Below are positions 34,075-45,504 of a stretch of DNA of 64,000 nt, piece by piece. The position numbers and the translations under genes were made by a program. Every line of letters starts with the position of its first letter. Positions within the stretch are counted from its first letter, which is position 1. The notes under the pieces are model-generated. The model searched no databases and was not told the origin of the DNA. It worked only from the letters and a program-made list of their open reading frames with translations. Source of the DNA: Zhihengliuella flava (GTDB lineage Bacteria > Actinomycetota > Actinomycetes > Actinomycetales > Micrococcaceae); NCBI RefSeq assembly GCF_015751895.1, contig NZ_JADOTZ010000001.1, positions 1,054,001-1,118,000 on the forward strand, given 5' to 3'.

Positions 34075-35711
34075 CACTGATCCTCTCCCACGAAGGCCGG
34101 GGCGCCCGGGTTGGGCTGGTACCCGTCGAACGCCTCTGGGCCCAAGACGGCCTCAATGTACGGCACGCGCTCATACATATTGAGCGCCGCCTGATCGGCG
34201 ATGGCGAAGAGGGGGCCAGCGGCAACGGTGAGGGCCACCCCGAGGAGCACCAGCGCCGTCGTCGCGCCGACCATCATGGCCGGCAGGGTCCGACGCCGGG
34301 TGGCCACCGCCGTCGTCGCATCTTTCTCGGCGAGCGAATCGAGCAGGTGCGGATGCGGGTCCTCCGCGTCCTGCGCCCGCCGCCAGAACGCGCGGTTCCA
34401 GACGCGAGCCACGGCCAACAGCGTCAGCAACGACGTCACCATGGCCCCGGCCAGCAGCACCCAGGCCAGCGGCGTCCCCAAGTCCACGCCCCCTTGGATG
34501 AGCCCCAGCTTCCCGAGGAACCCGGAAAACGGCGGGATGCCGGCCAAGTTCATGGCGGGGACGAAATAGAGGACCGCGAGCAGCGGAGACAGCTTGGCGA
34601 GCGATCCGAGCCGGTCCACGTTCGAACTGCCCGCACGGCGCTCGATCAGACCGGTCACCAAGAACAAGGAGGTCTGAACCACGATGTGGTGGATGACGTA
34701 GTACACCGTCGCCCCGAGCGCGACGACGTTGCCGACGGCGAGGCCGAACACCATGTACCCGATATGGCTGGTCAGGGTGAAGGAGAGTAGACGCTTGATG
34801 TCTTGCTGGGCGAGCGCGCCAAGAATCCCAACGATCATGGTGAGCAGGGCGACCACCATGAGCACAGTATTGATGCGGTCGCCGGGGAACAGCAGCGTCT
34901 CGGTGCGCACCATGGCGTAGACGCCCACCTTGGTGAGCAGCCCCGCGAACACGGCGGTCACGGGCGCCGGGGCGGTGGGATAGGAGTCCGGCAACCAGAA
35001 GGACAGGGGGAAGACGGCGGCCTTGATGCCGAAGGCGACGAGGAGCATGAGGTGCAGGACCATCTGCAATCCGGGCGCCAGCTCACCGAGCTTCAGGGCA
35101 AGGTCCGCCATGTTCACGGTTCCCGTGGCGGCGTAGATCATGCCAATGGCGATGAGGAACAACAACGAGGAGACGACGGAGACCACCACGTAGGTGATAC
35201 CGGCGCGGATCCGTGGGGCCGTGCTGCCTAGCGTGAGCAACACGTAGGACGCGGTCAGCAGGATCTCAAAGCTGACGAACAGGTTGAAGAGGTCCCCGGC
35301 GAGAAACGCGTTGGAGATGCCCGCGACCAACACCAGATAGGTGGGGTGGAAGATCGAGATCGGACCGTCCTCGTCCCCATCCGCGGTGCCCTGCGCGGTG
35401 GCGTAGACCAGAACGGCCAGGGAAACGGCGGAGGACACCACCAGCATGAGCGCGGAAAACTCGTCCACCACGAGGGAAATGCCAAAGGGCGCCGGCCACG
35501 CCCCCAGTTGCACGGCTTGGGCGCCGTGCGTGAGGGCCGAACCTAGCAGGCCGACCTCGAACATCAGCGTCAGGCTCAACGTGCTGATGGTGACGATCCG
35601 CTGGGCGCGCGGACTTTGCCGCAGCACAAACGCGATCGCGGCACCAAAGATGGGTAGCGCCACCGCTGTCGGAGCAACCGAAGCGAAGAAAGCCAGCAGC
35701 GATGACATCAT
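34074..35711 (-). CDS. mnhD: Mrp antiporter subunit D (proton-conducting, NuoN-like)
   Basis: 545 residues and about 14 membrane helices. It belongs to the proton-conducting transporter family related to Complex I NuoL/M/N: SLVVDEFSALMLVVSSAVSLAVLVYA, the lysine-bearing HLMLLVAFGIKAAVFPLSFWLPDSYPTAPAPVTAVFAGLLTKVGVYAM, and TSHIGYMVFGLA. It provides one ion channel of the Mrp complex. It overlaps mnhC by four bases. The C-terminal end is extended by about 40 residues with Pro/Glu. Confidence 0.95.
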   Translation of the reverse strand: MMSSLLAFFASVAPTAVALPIFGAAIAFVLRQSPRAQRIVTISTLSLTLMFEVGLLGSALTHGAQAVQLGAWPAPFGISLVVDEFSALMLVVSSAVSLAVLVYATAQGTADGDEDGPISIFHPTYLVLVAGISNAFLAGDLFNLFVSFEILLTASYVLLTLGSTAPRIRAGITYVVVSVVSSLLFLIAIGMIYAATGTVNMADLALKLGELAPGLQMVLHLMLLVAFGIKAAVFPLSFWLPDSYPTAPAPVTAVFAGLLTKVGVYAMVRTETLLFPGDRINTVLMVVALLTMIVGILGALAQQDIKRLLSFTLTSHIGYMVFGLAVGNVVALGATVYYVIHHIVVQTSLFLVTGLIERRAGSSNVDRLGSLAKLSPLLAVLYFVPAMNLAGIPPFSGFLGKLGLIQGGVDLGTPLAWVLLAGAMVTSLLTLLAVARVWNRAFWRRAQDAEDPHPHLLDSLAEKDATTAVATRRRTLPAMMVGATTALVLLGVALTVAAGPLFAIADQAALNMYERVPYIEAVLGPEAFDGYQPNPGAPAFVGEDQ

Positions 35712-36175
35712 GGCTTGGCCCCCTTCCGGTCCACGTCCGGCCCGGTGGGGGCCGAATCAGCGGGTTCAAATTCTGACGAATCCGCGGCGATCTCCGAGTC
35801 CTCTTCCACGTCGTAGGAGTCCTGCTCGGCGACGCGGCGGTCCTCCGGGTCGTCGAGGACTTCATCACGCTTGGCAATGACCCACGAGCGGTAAATGAGC
35901 GCCAGCATGAACGCCGTGACGGCGAACGTAATGACGATGGCCGTGAGCACTAAAGCCTGCGGGAGTGGATCGGCATATTCCTCAGCCGGAATACTCTTGT
36001 CATAGAGCGGGGCGAGCCCCGCGGGCCCGCTCGCAATGAGGATCAGCAGGTTCACAGCATTGCTGATCAACAGAATGCCCAAGAGCACGCGCGTCAGGCT
36101 GCGCTCCAGCAGGAGGTAAATACCGGTGGCGAAGAGCACGGCCATGACGAGCAGCAGCAGCACGTTGATACTCAT
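35708..36175 (-). CDS. mnhC: Mrp antiporter subunit C (NuoK-like)
   Basis: 155 residues. Three membrane helices as in NuoK/MrpC, with LFATGIYLLLERSLTRVLLGILLISNAVNLLIL and DPLPQALVLTAIVITFAVTAFMLALIYR. The last 45 residues form an acidic, probably disordered tail not found in short MrpC proteins. It overlaps mnhA and mnhD by four bases each. Confidence 0.94.
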   Translation of the reverse strand: MSINVLLLLVMAVLFATGIYLLLERSLTRVLLGILLISNAVNLLILIASGPAGLAPLYDKSIPAEEYADPLPQALVLTAIVITFAVTAFMLALIYRSWVIAKRDEVLDDPEDRRVAEQDSYDVEEDSEIAADSSEFEPADSAPTGPDVDRKGAKP

Positions 36176-39100
36176 GAGGCCACCCCTTCCTCGGATCCGG
36201 CGACGTGGTCATGCGCCTCGGTGATATTGCGCTCCTCGGCCCGTTCGTCAATCTCCGACCCCAAGCTGCGGATCACGTCGAGGGCCAGGCCAATCACGAT
36301 GAGGTACACGCCCACGTCGAACACCGTGGAGGTGACGAACTTGTGTTCGCCAAAGATAGGCAGGGTGAATTCCAGCGCCACCGATTGGAACAGTTCCCCA
36401 CCAAAGGCCACTGGCACCACCACGCTGGCCGCGGCGACCGCGAGGCCGGAGCCCAGCAGGGTTCCCGGGCTCATGGGAGTCGCCTCAGCCAACTCGTAGC
36501 GTCCGCCGGCGAGGTAGCGAATCACGAACGCCAGGCCAGCCAGCAGGCCGCCAGCGAAGCCGCCGCCGGGGAGGTTGTGCCCCGTCAGCAAGAGGTAGAC
36601 ACTCATCAGCAACAGCGAGTGGAACAGCAGCCGCGTGACCACCTCGAAGATGATGGACCGGCGTTCCGGCGCCAAGGTCCGGCCTGCGACCAGCCACGCT
36701 TCCTTGGCCGACTCGGCAAAGTACCGGGCAATCGCCAGCGTGGCCGTCTTGCGTGAGGGGGCGTGGATCGGCTCGGAGAAGCGGTCCACCGAACCGGGCT
36801 CGACGTCGGCGGCGGACCGTCCGCCGTCGCCGCGGCCACGCACGTAGATCAGGCTCGCGACGCCCGTCGCCGCGGCGACGAGCACGGTGAGCTCACCGAA
36901 GGTGTCCCACGCACGAATGTCCACGAGGATGACATTGACGATGTTGTGTCCGTTGCCGACCTCATAGGCGAGCTGGGGCAAGCTCAGGGAAATCGGCTCC
37001 GCGACGCGGCCCGCCTGCGCGGCGATGGCGATGGCGACCATGGCTGCGGCAAACCCGATACCGATGCACGCGCGCAGCACCTTGTTGCCAGATGGATTAG
37101 CTGTCCAGAGGCGGGCCGGCAAGCTCCGCAGCGCCAAGACCATGGCCACGAGCACGATGGTCTCGACAAGCAACTGCGTGAGCGCCAAGTCAGGGGCCCC
37201 GTGCAGCGCGAAGATGATGGCCATGCCGTAGCCCGTCACGGCCACCATGAGCACCGCGAGGAACCGCTTGTTGGCCCGCACGGCCAGGAGGGCGCCGGCA
37301 ATCATGCACAGGCCGATGGCCAACTGCGCTGGCGATTCGAAGGCCAAAGCTGACAGCGGGACCGGCTGCTCCAAGAAGATCGCCGCGACGGACGGGGTCG
37401 CGGCTCCCACGATCAAAATGACCATGAGGTAGTACTGCAGCGAGCCGCGCTGCGTCTTACCCGTGACCCACACGGCCGTGTTGTCCAGCCCGCCCACGGC
37501 GTACCGGTAGAACCGCTCAGCGTCGATCACCGGGTACAGCTTGTCTTGCGCCCGCGCCACCGCCGAGCGGAAGACGAACATCAGCACGCCGACCGCCACG
37601 ATGACGGCGGACAGGCCCAGCGCCGGGGTCAGCCCGTGCCACAGCGCGAGGTGGATTGGCTCGGCGGGCTCGCCGAAGAGCTGCGCGTAGGGCTCCACCA
37701 GCGTCTCGAGGACGCCGGGCACCCATGCGAGCACAACGGTCCCGAGCGTCAGGACGGCCGGGGCCGCCAAGAACGTCCACGGCACGGGCCGAAACGGCGT
37801 CGGGGAAAGCCCCGGCTTGGAGGCAAAGGCACCCCACATGAACCGGGCGCTATAGGCGAACGTGGCGATCGAGCCGAGCACCACACCGCCGATGAGCCAC
37901 GCGGCCACACTGACGCCGAACAGCCCCTCCTCCGGGAGCCCGGTGTGGGCCAACAGCGCTTCAAAGACCGATTCCTTAGCCACAAAGCCGAACAGCGGCG
38001 GCAGTCCGGCCATCGAGGCGGCGCCAAGGAGCGCTACCCAGAACAACTTCGGCGCGCTGCGTCCCAGGCCGGAGAGCTTGCGAATGTCACGGGTGCCGGC
38101 CTGGTGATCGATGATGCCGACGACGAGGAAAAGCGTGGCCTTGAAGAGTGCGTGCGCCACCATCAGGGCGCACGCCGCCAACGCAGCATCCCGGGTGCCG
38201 ATCGAGGCGATAAGGATCAGGAAGCCGAGCTGCGAGACCGTGCCGTAGGCCAAGATGAGCTTGATGTCCCGCTGGCGCAGGGCCCGCCAGCCGCCCACCA
38301 ACAGCGTGATCACGCCCAAGGTCAGGAGCGTGGGGTGCCACCACGTCGTCGTACTGAATCCCGGGGCGAACCGGGCAATCAGGTACACGCCCGCCTTCAC
38401 CATGGCGGCCGCGTGCAAATACGCGGAGACCGGGGTGGGCGCCGCCATGGCGCCGGGGAGCCAGAAATGGAAGGGAACCAGCGCGGACTTGGACACGGCG
38501 CCGACGAGGATCAGGACGACGGCGATGTCAGCGGCGGTGCCGGTCAGCTCCGGAGCGCCCGACTGGGCTGCGGCCAGCACGGAGGAGAGCCGGTAGGTTC
38601 CGGCCAGTTGCCCCAGGAAGACGAGGCCCAGCAACATGGTGAGCCCGCCGAATGTCGTGACGATCAGGGCCTGCAGCGCCGAGCGCCGCGCATAGATGCG
38701 CGTCCGGGCGTAGCCGATCAGCAGGTAGGAGAGGATCGTGGTCAGTTCCCAGAAGATGAACAGCACGATCATGTCGTCGGCCGTGACGAGGCCGAACATG
38801 GAGGCGGCGAAGGCCGTCAGCTGGGCACCGAAGGGACCAATATTCGGATCGTCATTTTTGAAGTACCGAGCGCAATAAAACAGGACCAAGGCGCCGACGC
38901 CCAGCACGAGGACGCCGAGGAGCGCGGCCAGCGCGTCGAGGCGGAACGCAAAATGCACGCCGAGCGCGGGCAGCCAGGGCACGGAGAAGCCCGGCGGCGA
39001 GGCCTCGCTTTCCGTCGGTGCCAGCTGATCCGCGGCGAGGATGGCGGGCAGCTGCGCGAGCAGCCACACCAGCCCTGCGGCGGGGAAGAACGCGAGGACG

Positions 39101-39183
39101 TAGAACGAGCTGCGGCCGATCCGGCGGAACAGCAAGGGGGCCAGCGTTGCGGCGCCAAAGAGTGACAGCGTCACGATCAGCAC
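36172..39183 (-). CDS. mnhA: Mrp antiporter subunits A and B fused
   Basis: 1003 residues and more than 20 helices. The N-terminal two thirds are MrpA (NuoL-like), with FRLDALAALLGVLVLGVGALVLFYCARYF, the lysine helix ILVGAVSKSALVPFHFWLPGAMAAPTPVSAYLHAAAMVKAGVYL, and a C-terminal extension. The last about 150 residues (IIFEVVTRLLFHSLLLMSVYLLLTGHNLPGGGFAGGLLAGLAFVIRYLAGG) are MrpB, which explains why no separate mnhB exists. I prefer GTG 39183, placed 6 bp after GAAAGGGGG and right before the first helix; ATG 39207 adds 8 residues. It is the first gene of the six-gene operon; expected roles are Na+ resistance and pH homeostasis. Confidence 0.94.
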   Translation of the reverse strand: MLIVTLSLFGAATLAPLLFRRIGRSSFYVLAFFPAAGLVWLLAQLPAILAADQLAPTESEASPPGFSVPWLPALGVHFAFRLDALAALLGVLVLGVGALVLFYCARYFKNDDPNIGPFGAQLTAFAASMFGLVTADDMIVLFIFWELTTILSYLLIGYARTRIYARRSALQALIVTTFGGLTMLLGLVFLGQLAGTYRLSSVLAAAQSGAPELTGTAADIAVVLILVGAVSKSALVPFHFWLPGAMAAPTPVSAYLHAAAMVKAGVYLIARFAPGFSTTTWWHPTLLTLGVITLLVGGWRALRQRDIKLILAYGTVSQLGFLILIASIGTRDAALAACALMVAHALFKATLFLVVGIIDHQAGTRDIRKLSGLGRSAPKLFWVALLGAASMAGLPPLFGFVAKESVFEALLAHTGLPEEGLFGVSVAAWLIGGVVLGSIATFAYSARFMWGAFASKPGLSPTPFRPVPWTFLAAPAVLTLGTVVLAWVPGVLETLVEPYAQLFGEPAEPIHLALWHGLTPALGLSAVIVAVGVLMFVFRSAVARAQDKLYPVIDAERFYRYAVGGLDNTAVWVTGKTQRGSLQYYLMVILIVGAATPSVAAIFLEQPVPLSALAFESPAQLAIGLCMIAGALLAVRANKRFLAVLMVAVTGYGMAIIFALHGAPDLALTQLLVETIVLVAMVLALRSLPARLWTANPSGNKVLRACIGIGFAAAMVAIAIAAQAGRVAEPISLSLPQLAYEVGNGHNIVNVILVDIRAWDTFGELTVLVAAATGVASLIYVRGRGDGGRSAADVEPGSVDRFSEPIHAPSRKTATLAIARYFAESAKEAWLVAGRTLAPERRSIIFEVVTRLLFHSLLLMSVYLLLTGHNLPGGGFAGGLLAGLAFVIRYLAGGRYELAEATPMSPGTLLGSGLAVAAASVVVPVAFGGELFQSVALEFTLPIFGEHKFVTSTVFDVGVYLIVIGLALDVIRSLGSEIDERAEERNITEAHDHVAGSEEGVAS

Positions 39184-39279
39184 GTCAGACCCCCTTTCAC
39201 CCGTCATGTAACCCTATCGGCAATTTCTGATCGCTTCCTGTCATCCGACATGACACCGCGTGCGGATAGGCTTTCCGTT

Positions 39280-40602
39280 ATGAACATCACACAGCCGCGC
39301 ATCTTCACCCGGCAGGTCATGGCGTGGGCCGCATGGGACTGGGGGTCCGCGGCGATCAATGCCGTGATGACCACCTTCGTCTTCACGGTGTACCTCACCA
39401 GTTCCGCCTTTGGAGACACGGATGAGAATTCCGCGGCCCTCGGCGCGGGGTTGGCCATTGCGGGGCTGGCGATCGCGCTCTTGGCCCCGGTGACGGGGCG
39501 GCGATCCGACGCGGGCGGGCGGCGTCGGTTCTGGCTGGGTGTGAATTCCGTGCTGGTCGCGTTGACCACAGCCGCGTGCTTCTTCGTGTTTCCCGACCCG
39601 TCGTTCCTGATGTTCGGGATCGTGCTGATCGCGCTCTCGAGCGTTTTCGCCGAGTTCGCCACCGTGAACTACTACGCCATGCTCCCGCAAATTTCGACGC
39701 CGGCGACCATTGGTCGGGTGTCCGGGTTCGGCTGGTCCATGGGCTACTTGGGCGGCATCGTCGCGCTCGCCATCGTCCTGTTCGGGTTCGTTCAGCCCGT
39801 CGTCGATTGGCCCGGTGCGGCCGAAGACAACGCCCTGAACCTGCGGCTCGTCGCGGTCTTCTCCGCGGCGTGGTTCTTCTTCTTCGCGCTGCCCGTGTTG
39901 TTCGCGGTTCCGGAGAAATCCCGGGAGCCGGGGCCCAAAGTCAGCGTTCTGCAGAGCTATGTCCAGCTGGGCCGCCACATCGCCACCCTCTGGCGGACCG
40001 CCCGGCACACCCTCTTTTTCTTGGCCGCCTCGGCCGTGTTCCGTGACGGTTTGGCCGCAGTGTTCACGTTCGGCGGCGTCGTGGCCGCGGGGACGTTTGG
40101 CTTTTCCACCTCCGAGGTCATCATCTTCGCAATCGCCGGCAACGTGGTCGCGGCCCTCGGCTCGCTGATCGGTGGGTTCCTCGATGACCGCGTCGGGCCG
40201 AAAGCGGTGATTGTTGCCGCGCTGATCGGCTTGCTGATCGCCGGCCTCGGGCTCTTCCTGGCCCCCGTGGTCATGGCCTCCCCCACCACCGGGTTCTGGA
40301 TCTTCGGGCTCAGCCTGTGCCTGTTCGTGGGCCCCGCCCAATCCTCTTCGCGCGCCTACATTGCGCGGCTAGCCGAGGACGGTCGGGAAGGCGAGATCTT
40401 CGGGCTCTACGCCACGACGGGGCGCGCCGTCAGCTTCCTCGCCCCCACCGCGTTCACGCTCGCCATCGCCCTCGCGGCCCCGTATGTGGCCGACGGCGGC
40501 GCCCAGCGGTTCGGCATCCTCGGGATTCTGGCGGTCCTGTTGGTCGGCCTCTTGCTGCTGCTACCGGTGCGCAAGCCGGTCAGCCGCGGAACTACCGGGT
40601 GA
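39280..40602 (+). CDS. MFS transporter, Atg22/UMF1-like
   Basis: 440 residues and 12 helices. The N-terminus [25 protein letters not shown] and [40 protein letters not shown] match the UMF1/Atg22 group of MFS proteins, which in fungi export amino acids from the vacuole; in bacteria the substrate is not established. ATG 39280 is chosen over an upstream frame start at 39250. It is divergent from the Mrp operon, and its 3' end overlaps the convergent dcd gene by 11 bp. Confidence 0.88.
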   Translation: MNITQPRIFTRQVMAWAAWDWGSAAINAVMTTFVFTVYLTSSAFGDTDENSAALGAGLAIAGLAIALLAPVTGRRSDAGGRRRFWLGVNSVLVALTTAACFFVFPDPSFLMFGIVLIALSSVFAEFATVNYYAMLPQISTPATIGRVSGFGWSMGYLGGIVALAIVLFGFVQPVVDWPGAAEDNALNLRLVAVFSAAWFFFFALPVLFAVPEKSREPGPKVSVLQSYVQLGRHIATLWRTARHTLFFLAASAVFRDGLAAVFTFGGVVAAGTFGFSTSEVIIFAIAGNVVAALGSLIGGFLDDRVGPKAVIVAALIGLLIAGLGLFLAPVVMASPTTGFWIFGLSLCLFVGPAQSSSRAYIARLAEDGREGEIFGLYATTGRAVSFLAPTAFTLAIALAAPYVADGGAQRFGILGILAVLLVGLLLLLPVRKPVSRGTTG

Positions 40603-41173
40603 TGCCGGTGCGGTGGAAGTTCTGGAAACTGCGGGAGGCCGTGGGACCGCGCTGGCCCTGATAGCGATTCCCGTAGGGCCCGGAGCCGTAGGGATGCTCG
40701 GCGGGCGAGGTCAGGCGGAAGAAGCACAGCTGCCCGATCTTGGAGCCCGGCCACAGCTTGATGGGAAGCGTGGCCATGTTGGACAGTTCCAGCGTGACGT
40801 GGCCGGTAAAGCCGGGGTCAATGAAACCGGCGGTGGAGTGGGTCAGAAGCCCTAGCCGCCCCAGCGAAGACTTGCCTTCGAGGCGCGCCGCCACGTCCTC
40901 CGGCAGGGTCACCTGCTCGTACGTCGCACCCAGCACGAATTCGCCGGGATGCAGGATGAACGGCTCGTCGGGGTCCACCTCGACCAGGCGGGTCAGTTCC
41001 GGTTGATCCTCGGCCGGGTCGATGTGCGCGTACTTGTGGTTGTCGAACAACCGGAAGAAGCGGTCCAGCCGCACGTCCACACTGGACGGCTGGATCATCG
41101 CCGGATCGTACGGGTCCAGCCCGATGCGGGACGAGTCGAGTTCGGAACGGATATCGCGATCAGAGAGCAGCAC
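40592..41173 (-). CDS. dcd: dCTP deaminase
   Basis: 193 residues. [12 protein letters not shown] at the N-terminus, [49 protein letters not shown] (the family signature with the catalytic Glu region) and the C-terminal [16 protein letters not shown]. The RGPT element resembles bifunctional dCTP deaminase/dUTPases of actinobacteria. GTG 41173, 5 bp after GGAG, gives the usual start; a frame from 41191 adds six residues. It makes dUTP (or dUMP) for thymidylate synthesis. Confidence 0.95.
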   Translation of the reverse strand: MLLSDRDIRSELDSSRIGLDPYDPAMIQPSSVDVRLDRFFRLFDNHKYAHIDPAEDQPELTRLVEVDPDEPFILHPGEFVLGATYEQVTLPEDVAARLEGKSSLGRLGLLTHSTAGFIDPGFTGHVTLELSNMATLPIKLWPGSKIGQLCFFRLTSPAEHPYGSGPYGNRYQGQRGPTASRSFQNFHRTGITR

Positions 41174-41229
41174 GGCTCCAAAATATCGCATCTAGCCGCA
41201 CATAGCGCCCTCAACTACCATGGAAAGTC

Positions 41230-42165
41230 ATGACCTCTGACCGTGCTCCGCGTGCGTTGACCGCCGCCGCCCGCGCCCCGCACCGGCCCGGGATCGGCTG
41301 GGCGCGCGCACTGGGGGTGGGTGCCGTCGGTCTGGGGCTCGCGGTGGCCACGGCGCTCCCCGCCGCGCAAGCCACCCCGGAGGGCTCAAGCACGACGACG
41401 CCGGCCGCCGTCGTGCCGGTTGACGCGGAACCCGCGCTGCAGGCCGGGCAGGCTCCCCATGTGGAGGACCTGTCCGACCCCTCGTCACTGGCGGCCATCG
41501 CCAACCCGGCCCGCCCCTTGGATCCGCTCGATTACGCGCCCGAGGAACTGGAGCCCGTCAACGCGTCCGGGGACCAGCTGGTACCCGTGGCTGCGGAGGC
41601 GACGCGGCAGCTCCTCGACGCAGCGGCGGAGGCGGGCCACCCCCTGCGCGTGGAAAGCGGGTATCGCTCCTACGAGCGCCAGTCGGAACTGTTCGCGTCC
41701 TACGCCGCCTCCTACGGCGCCGAGTACGCCTCACGCATCTCCGCCGAGCCCGGCACCAGTGAACACCAGCTGGGACTCGCGGTGGACGTGGCCCTCGCGA
41801 ACGGGTACTGCACCCTGCAGGCCTGCTTCGGCGACACCCCGGCGGGGCAATGGGTGGCCGAACATGCCGAGGACTTCGGCTTCATCCTGCGCTATCCGGA
41901 GGGCGCCACGGAGACCACCGGGTACGCCTACGAGCCGTGGCATCTGCGCTATGTGGGCGCGGAGATCGTAGCGGACTTCGCCGCGTCCCAGGCCACCACC
42001 TACGAGGACTACGCGGCCAACCTTGAGGCAGCGGCGGACCTCGTGGCCGAGCCGCTGCCGGAGGTGCTGCCCGGCCAAGCGCCGCTCCGCCTCGATGTCA
42101 CGGACCGCCCGGCCGGGCTGCTCCGGTTGCCCGACGAGCTCCGGATGGGCCGCCCGGCCTCCTAG
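41230..42165 (+). CDS. secreted D,D-carboxypeptidase, VanY family
   Basis: 311 residues. A signal peptide or N-terminal anchor (about 20-49) is followed by a linker and a peptidase M15B domain: SGYRSYERQSELF, zinc-binding SEHQLGLAVDVAL (His and Asp) and EPWHLRYVG (catalytic Glu and zinc His). It should trim the terminal D-Ala from peptidoglycan side chains outside the membrane. The C-terminal 60 residues after the domain are Leu/Pro-rich and unique. No vanS/vanR genes are nearby, so this is a wall-maintenance enzyme rather than a resistance cassette. Confidence 0.9.
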   Translation: MTSDRAPRALTAAARAPHRPGIGWARALGVGAVGLGLAVATALPAAQATPEGSSTTTPAAVVPVDAEPALQAGQAPHVEDLSDPSSLAAIANPARPLDPLDYAPEELEPVNASGDQLVPVAAEATRQLLDAAAEAGHPLRVESGYRSYERQSELFASYAASYGAEYASRISAEPGTSEHQLGLAVDVALANGYCTLQACFGDTPAGQWVAEHAEDFGFILRYPEGATETTGYAYEPWHLRYVGAEIVADFAASQATTYEDYAANLEAAADLVAEPLPEVLPGQAPLRLDVTDRPAGLLRLPDELRMGRPAS

Positions 42166-42171
42166 CCCGCG

Positions 42172-43029
42172 CTACTCGGCGCCCACCTCCGTGCGGACCG
42201 CCAACAGCTCGGGGAAGAACGTCAGCTCCAGGGCACGCTTAAGGAAGCCTACGCCGGAGGATCCACCGGTCCCGCGCTTGAAGCCGATGGTTCGCTCCAC
42301 GGTCTTCATGTGGCGGAACCGCCACAGCTGGAAGTTCTCCTCGAGATCCACCAGCTCCTCACACGCCTCGTACAGGTCCCAGTGCTCGGCCGCGTTCTCA
42401 TAGACCGCCTTGTACACCTGCACCAATGGCTCGGAGAACGTGTGCGCTTGCGTCACGTCCCGCTCCACCAGCTCCGCCGGGACGTCGAACCCGCGGCGAG
42501 CCAGCAACCGGATGAACTCGTCATACAGGCTGGGCATCTCCAGCAGGTCCGTGAGCAGCTTTTGGGCGGCCGGATCGGCGTCGAACACCTTGATCATCCC
42601 GGCGTTCTTGTTGCCCAGCACAAACTCCACAGCACGGTACTGGTAGGACTGGAAACCGCTCGAGGCGCCGAGCGAGCCGCGGAATTCCGCGTACTCGGTG
42701 GGCGTGAGCGTCGCGAGGACGCTCCACTGCTCGGTCAGGGTCCGCTGGATGTGCTTCACCCGGGCAATGTGCTTGAGCGCAAAGCGCAGGTCATCCCCAC
42801 GCAGGCGTTCGACGACGGCCTTCAGCTCATGCAGCATCAGCTTCAGCCACAGCTCCGAGGTCTGGTGCTGAATGATAAACAGCATCTCGTCGTGATGCTC
42901 CGGCGTGCTCACGGGGTGCTGGGCGTCGAGCAGGGTCTCCAGCGACAAGTAGGAGCCGTAGCTCATCTTGTCCTTGAAGTCCGTCTCGATGTCCGATTCC
43001 AGCGAGCGGGTGTTCTTCTCTACAGTCAT
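42172..43029 (-). CDS. kynA: tryptophan 2,3-dioxygenase
   Basis: 285 residues, the normal length. It has MSYGSYLSLETLLDAQHP, HDEMLFIIQHQTSELWLKLMLHEL (active-site His and Phe/Tyr region), GASSGFQSYQYRAVEF, and the haem-ligand His in WRFRHMKTVERTIGFKRGTGGSSG. It opens the indole ring of tryptophan to give N-formylkynurenine. It starts only 4 bp after the fumarase stop, so the two form an operon. I see no kynureninase or kynurenine formamidase in the window. Confidence 0.96.
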   Translation of the reverse strand: MTVEKNTRSLESDIETDFKDKMSYGSYLSLETLLDAQHPVSTPEHHDEMLFIIQHQTSELWLKLMLHELKAVVERLRGDDLRFALKHIARVKHIQRTLTEQWSVLATLTPTEYAEFRGSLGASSGFQSYQYRAVEFVLGNKNAGMIKVFDADPAAQKLLTDLLEMPSLYDEFIRLLARRGFDVPAELVERDVTQAHTFSEPLVQVYKAVYENAAEHWDLYEACEELVDLEENFQLWRFRHMKTVERTIGFKRGTGGSSGVGFLKRALELTFFPELLAVRTEVGAE

Positions 43030-43033
43030 GGCG

Positions 43034-44740
<1,707 letters not shown>

Positions 44741-44884
44741 CAATGCTTCCTTGCAATGCTCTTGGTAGTGGCGACCAACCGGTGGTTGCCTACCCACTTT
44801 AGGCGCTGGGTGCGGCGGGGAACGAAACGGGCTGACCGGTGCACGGCCTTGCGCTGCGGGGCTACCACATGGTCGGGTGTAAGC

Positions 44885-45343
44885 ATGAGCGAGACGCCTG
44901 AGACCAACGAATCCCCCGCAACCGGCGCACCGGAGTTCAATCCGGACGCACCCCAGAACGATTTGGAGGCCGCGCTCGTCGCCGGCCAACAGGACCCGGA
45001 GAAGGCCGGCGAGGTCATCGCCACCTTCCTCAACTCCGAGATCTTCTTCCTCTCCAGTGAGGAAGTCACGGAGGAGTCCAAGGACGTGGCCCCCTTGGTG
45101 TTGCAGAACCCGGACGGCGAGCCCCGCATCGCCGTGTTCTCCGACTTGCGCCGCGTGCCGGAGCAGTACATCGAGACGGCGCCGTTCGGCGTCAAGGTGA
45201 CCGGTGCCGCCGTCGTCCAAAACCTTAACGGTGCCGGCTTGGTCCTCAACGCAGGGCACCAGATTGGCTTCGAGATTCCGGCCGAAGGCGTCGAGGCGAT
45301 CCGCCAGGATTTCCGCCCGGTCACGCCGGAGGAGGACGCCTAA
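44885..45343 (+). CDS. SseB family protein
   Basis: 152 residues, acidic. A flexible N-terminus ([24 protein letters not shown]) precedes an SseB N-terminal-like domain: [14 protein letters not shown] ... [45 protein letters not shown]-(N)[17 protein letters not shown]. In actinobacteria these are small cytoplasmic proteins of unclear role. ATG 44885 has only a weak ribosome-binding site. It is divergent from the fumarase gene. Confidence 0.82.
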   Translation: MSETPETNESPATGAPEFNPDAPQNDLEAALVAGQQDPEKAGEVIATFLNSEIFFLSSEEVTEESKDVAPLVLQNPDGEPRIAVFSDLRRVPEQYIETAPFGVKVTGAAVVQNLNGAGLVLNAGHQIGFEIPAEGVEAIRQDFRPVTPEEDA

Positions 45344-45374
45344 CAAGCGTCCCACCCCGCATCCCGCGGGAGTC

Positions 45375-45394
45375 GGCCGGCACGCGCGCCGGCC
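45375..45394 (+). terminator. terminator hairpin after the SseB gene
   Basis: 7-bp stem GGCCGGC (45375-45381) with GCCGGCC (45388-45394) and a 6-nt loop, 32 bp after the stop. No U-run. Confidence 0.5.
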
Positions 45395-45451
45395 ACCGAA
45401 CTGGTCACCACTCGCTTGATAGCAAGTAGTAACTATTCGAGAATCTGTTGC

Positions 45452-45504
45452 AAGCGGGCGGGGTTTCGGTACTGTGATTCCAGTGACCGAAACCCCGCCC
45501 GCTT
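45452..45504 (+). promoter_or_regulatory. large RNA hairpin spanning the start of the Bcr/CflA exporter gene
   Basis: A perfect 19-bp stem: AAGCGGGCGGGGTTTCGGT (45452-45470) with its exact complement at 45486-45504. The stem extends inward by ACTG/CAGT (45471-45474 with 45481-45484) past a one-base bulge. The GTG start at 45474 lies at the tip, and the 3' arm is coding sequence. The G-rich 5' arm holds the only possible ribosome-binding site, so the fold could control translation. Confidence 0.7.

Noticed and set aside
41230-42165. VanY protein as a vancomycin-resistance determinant
   Set aside because: No vanH/A/X or vanRS genes nearby; the VanY/M15B domain is common in housekeeping wall enzymes.
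44741-45355. About 200-residue N-terminal extension of fumarase
   Set aside because: It is antisense to the SseB gene; fumarase class I starts normally at 44740 with a ribosome-binding site.
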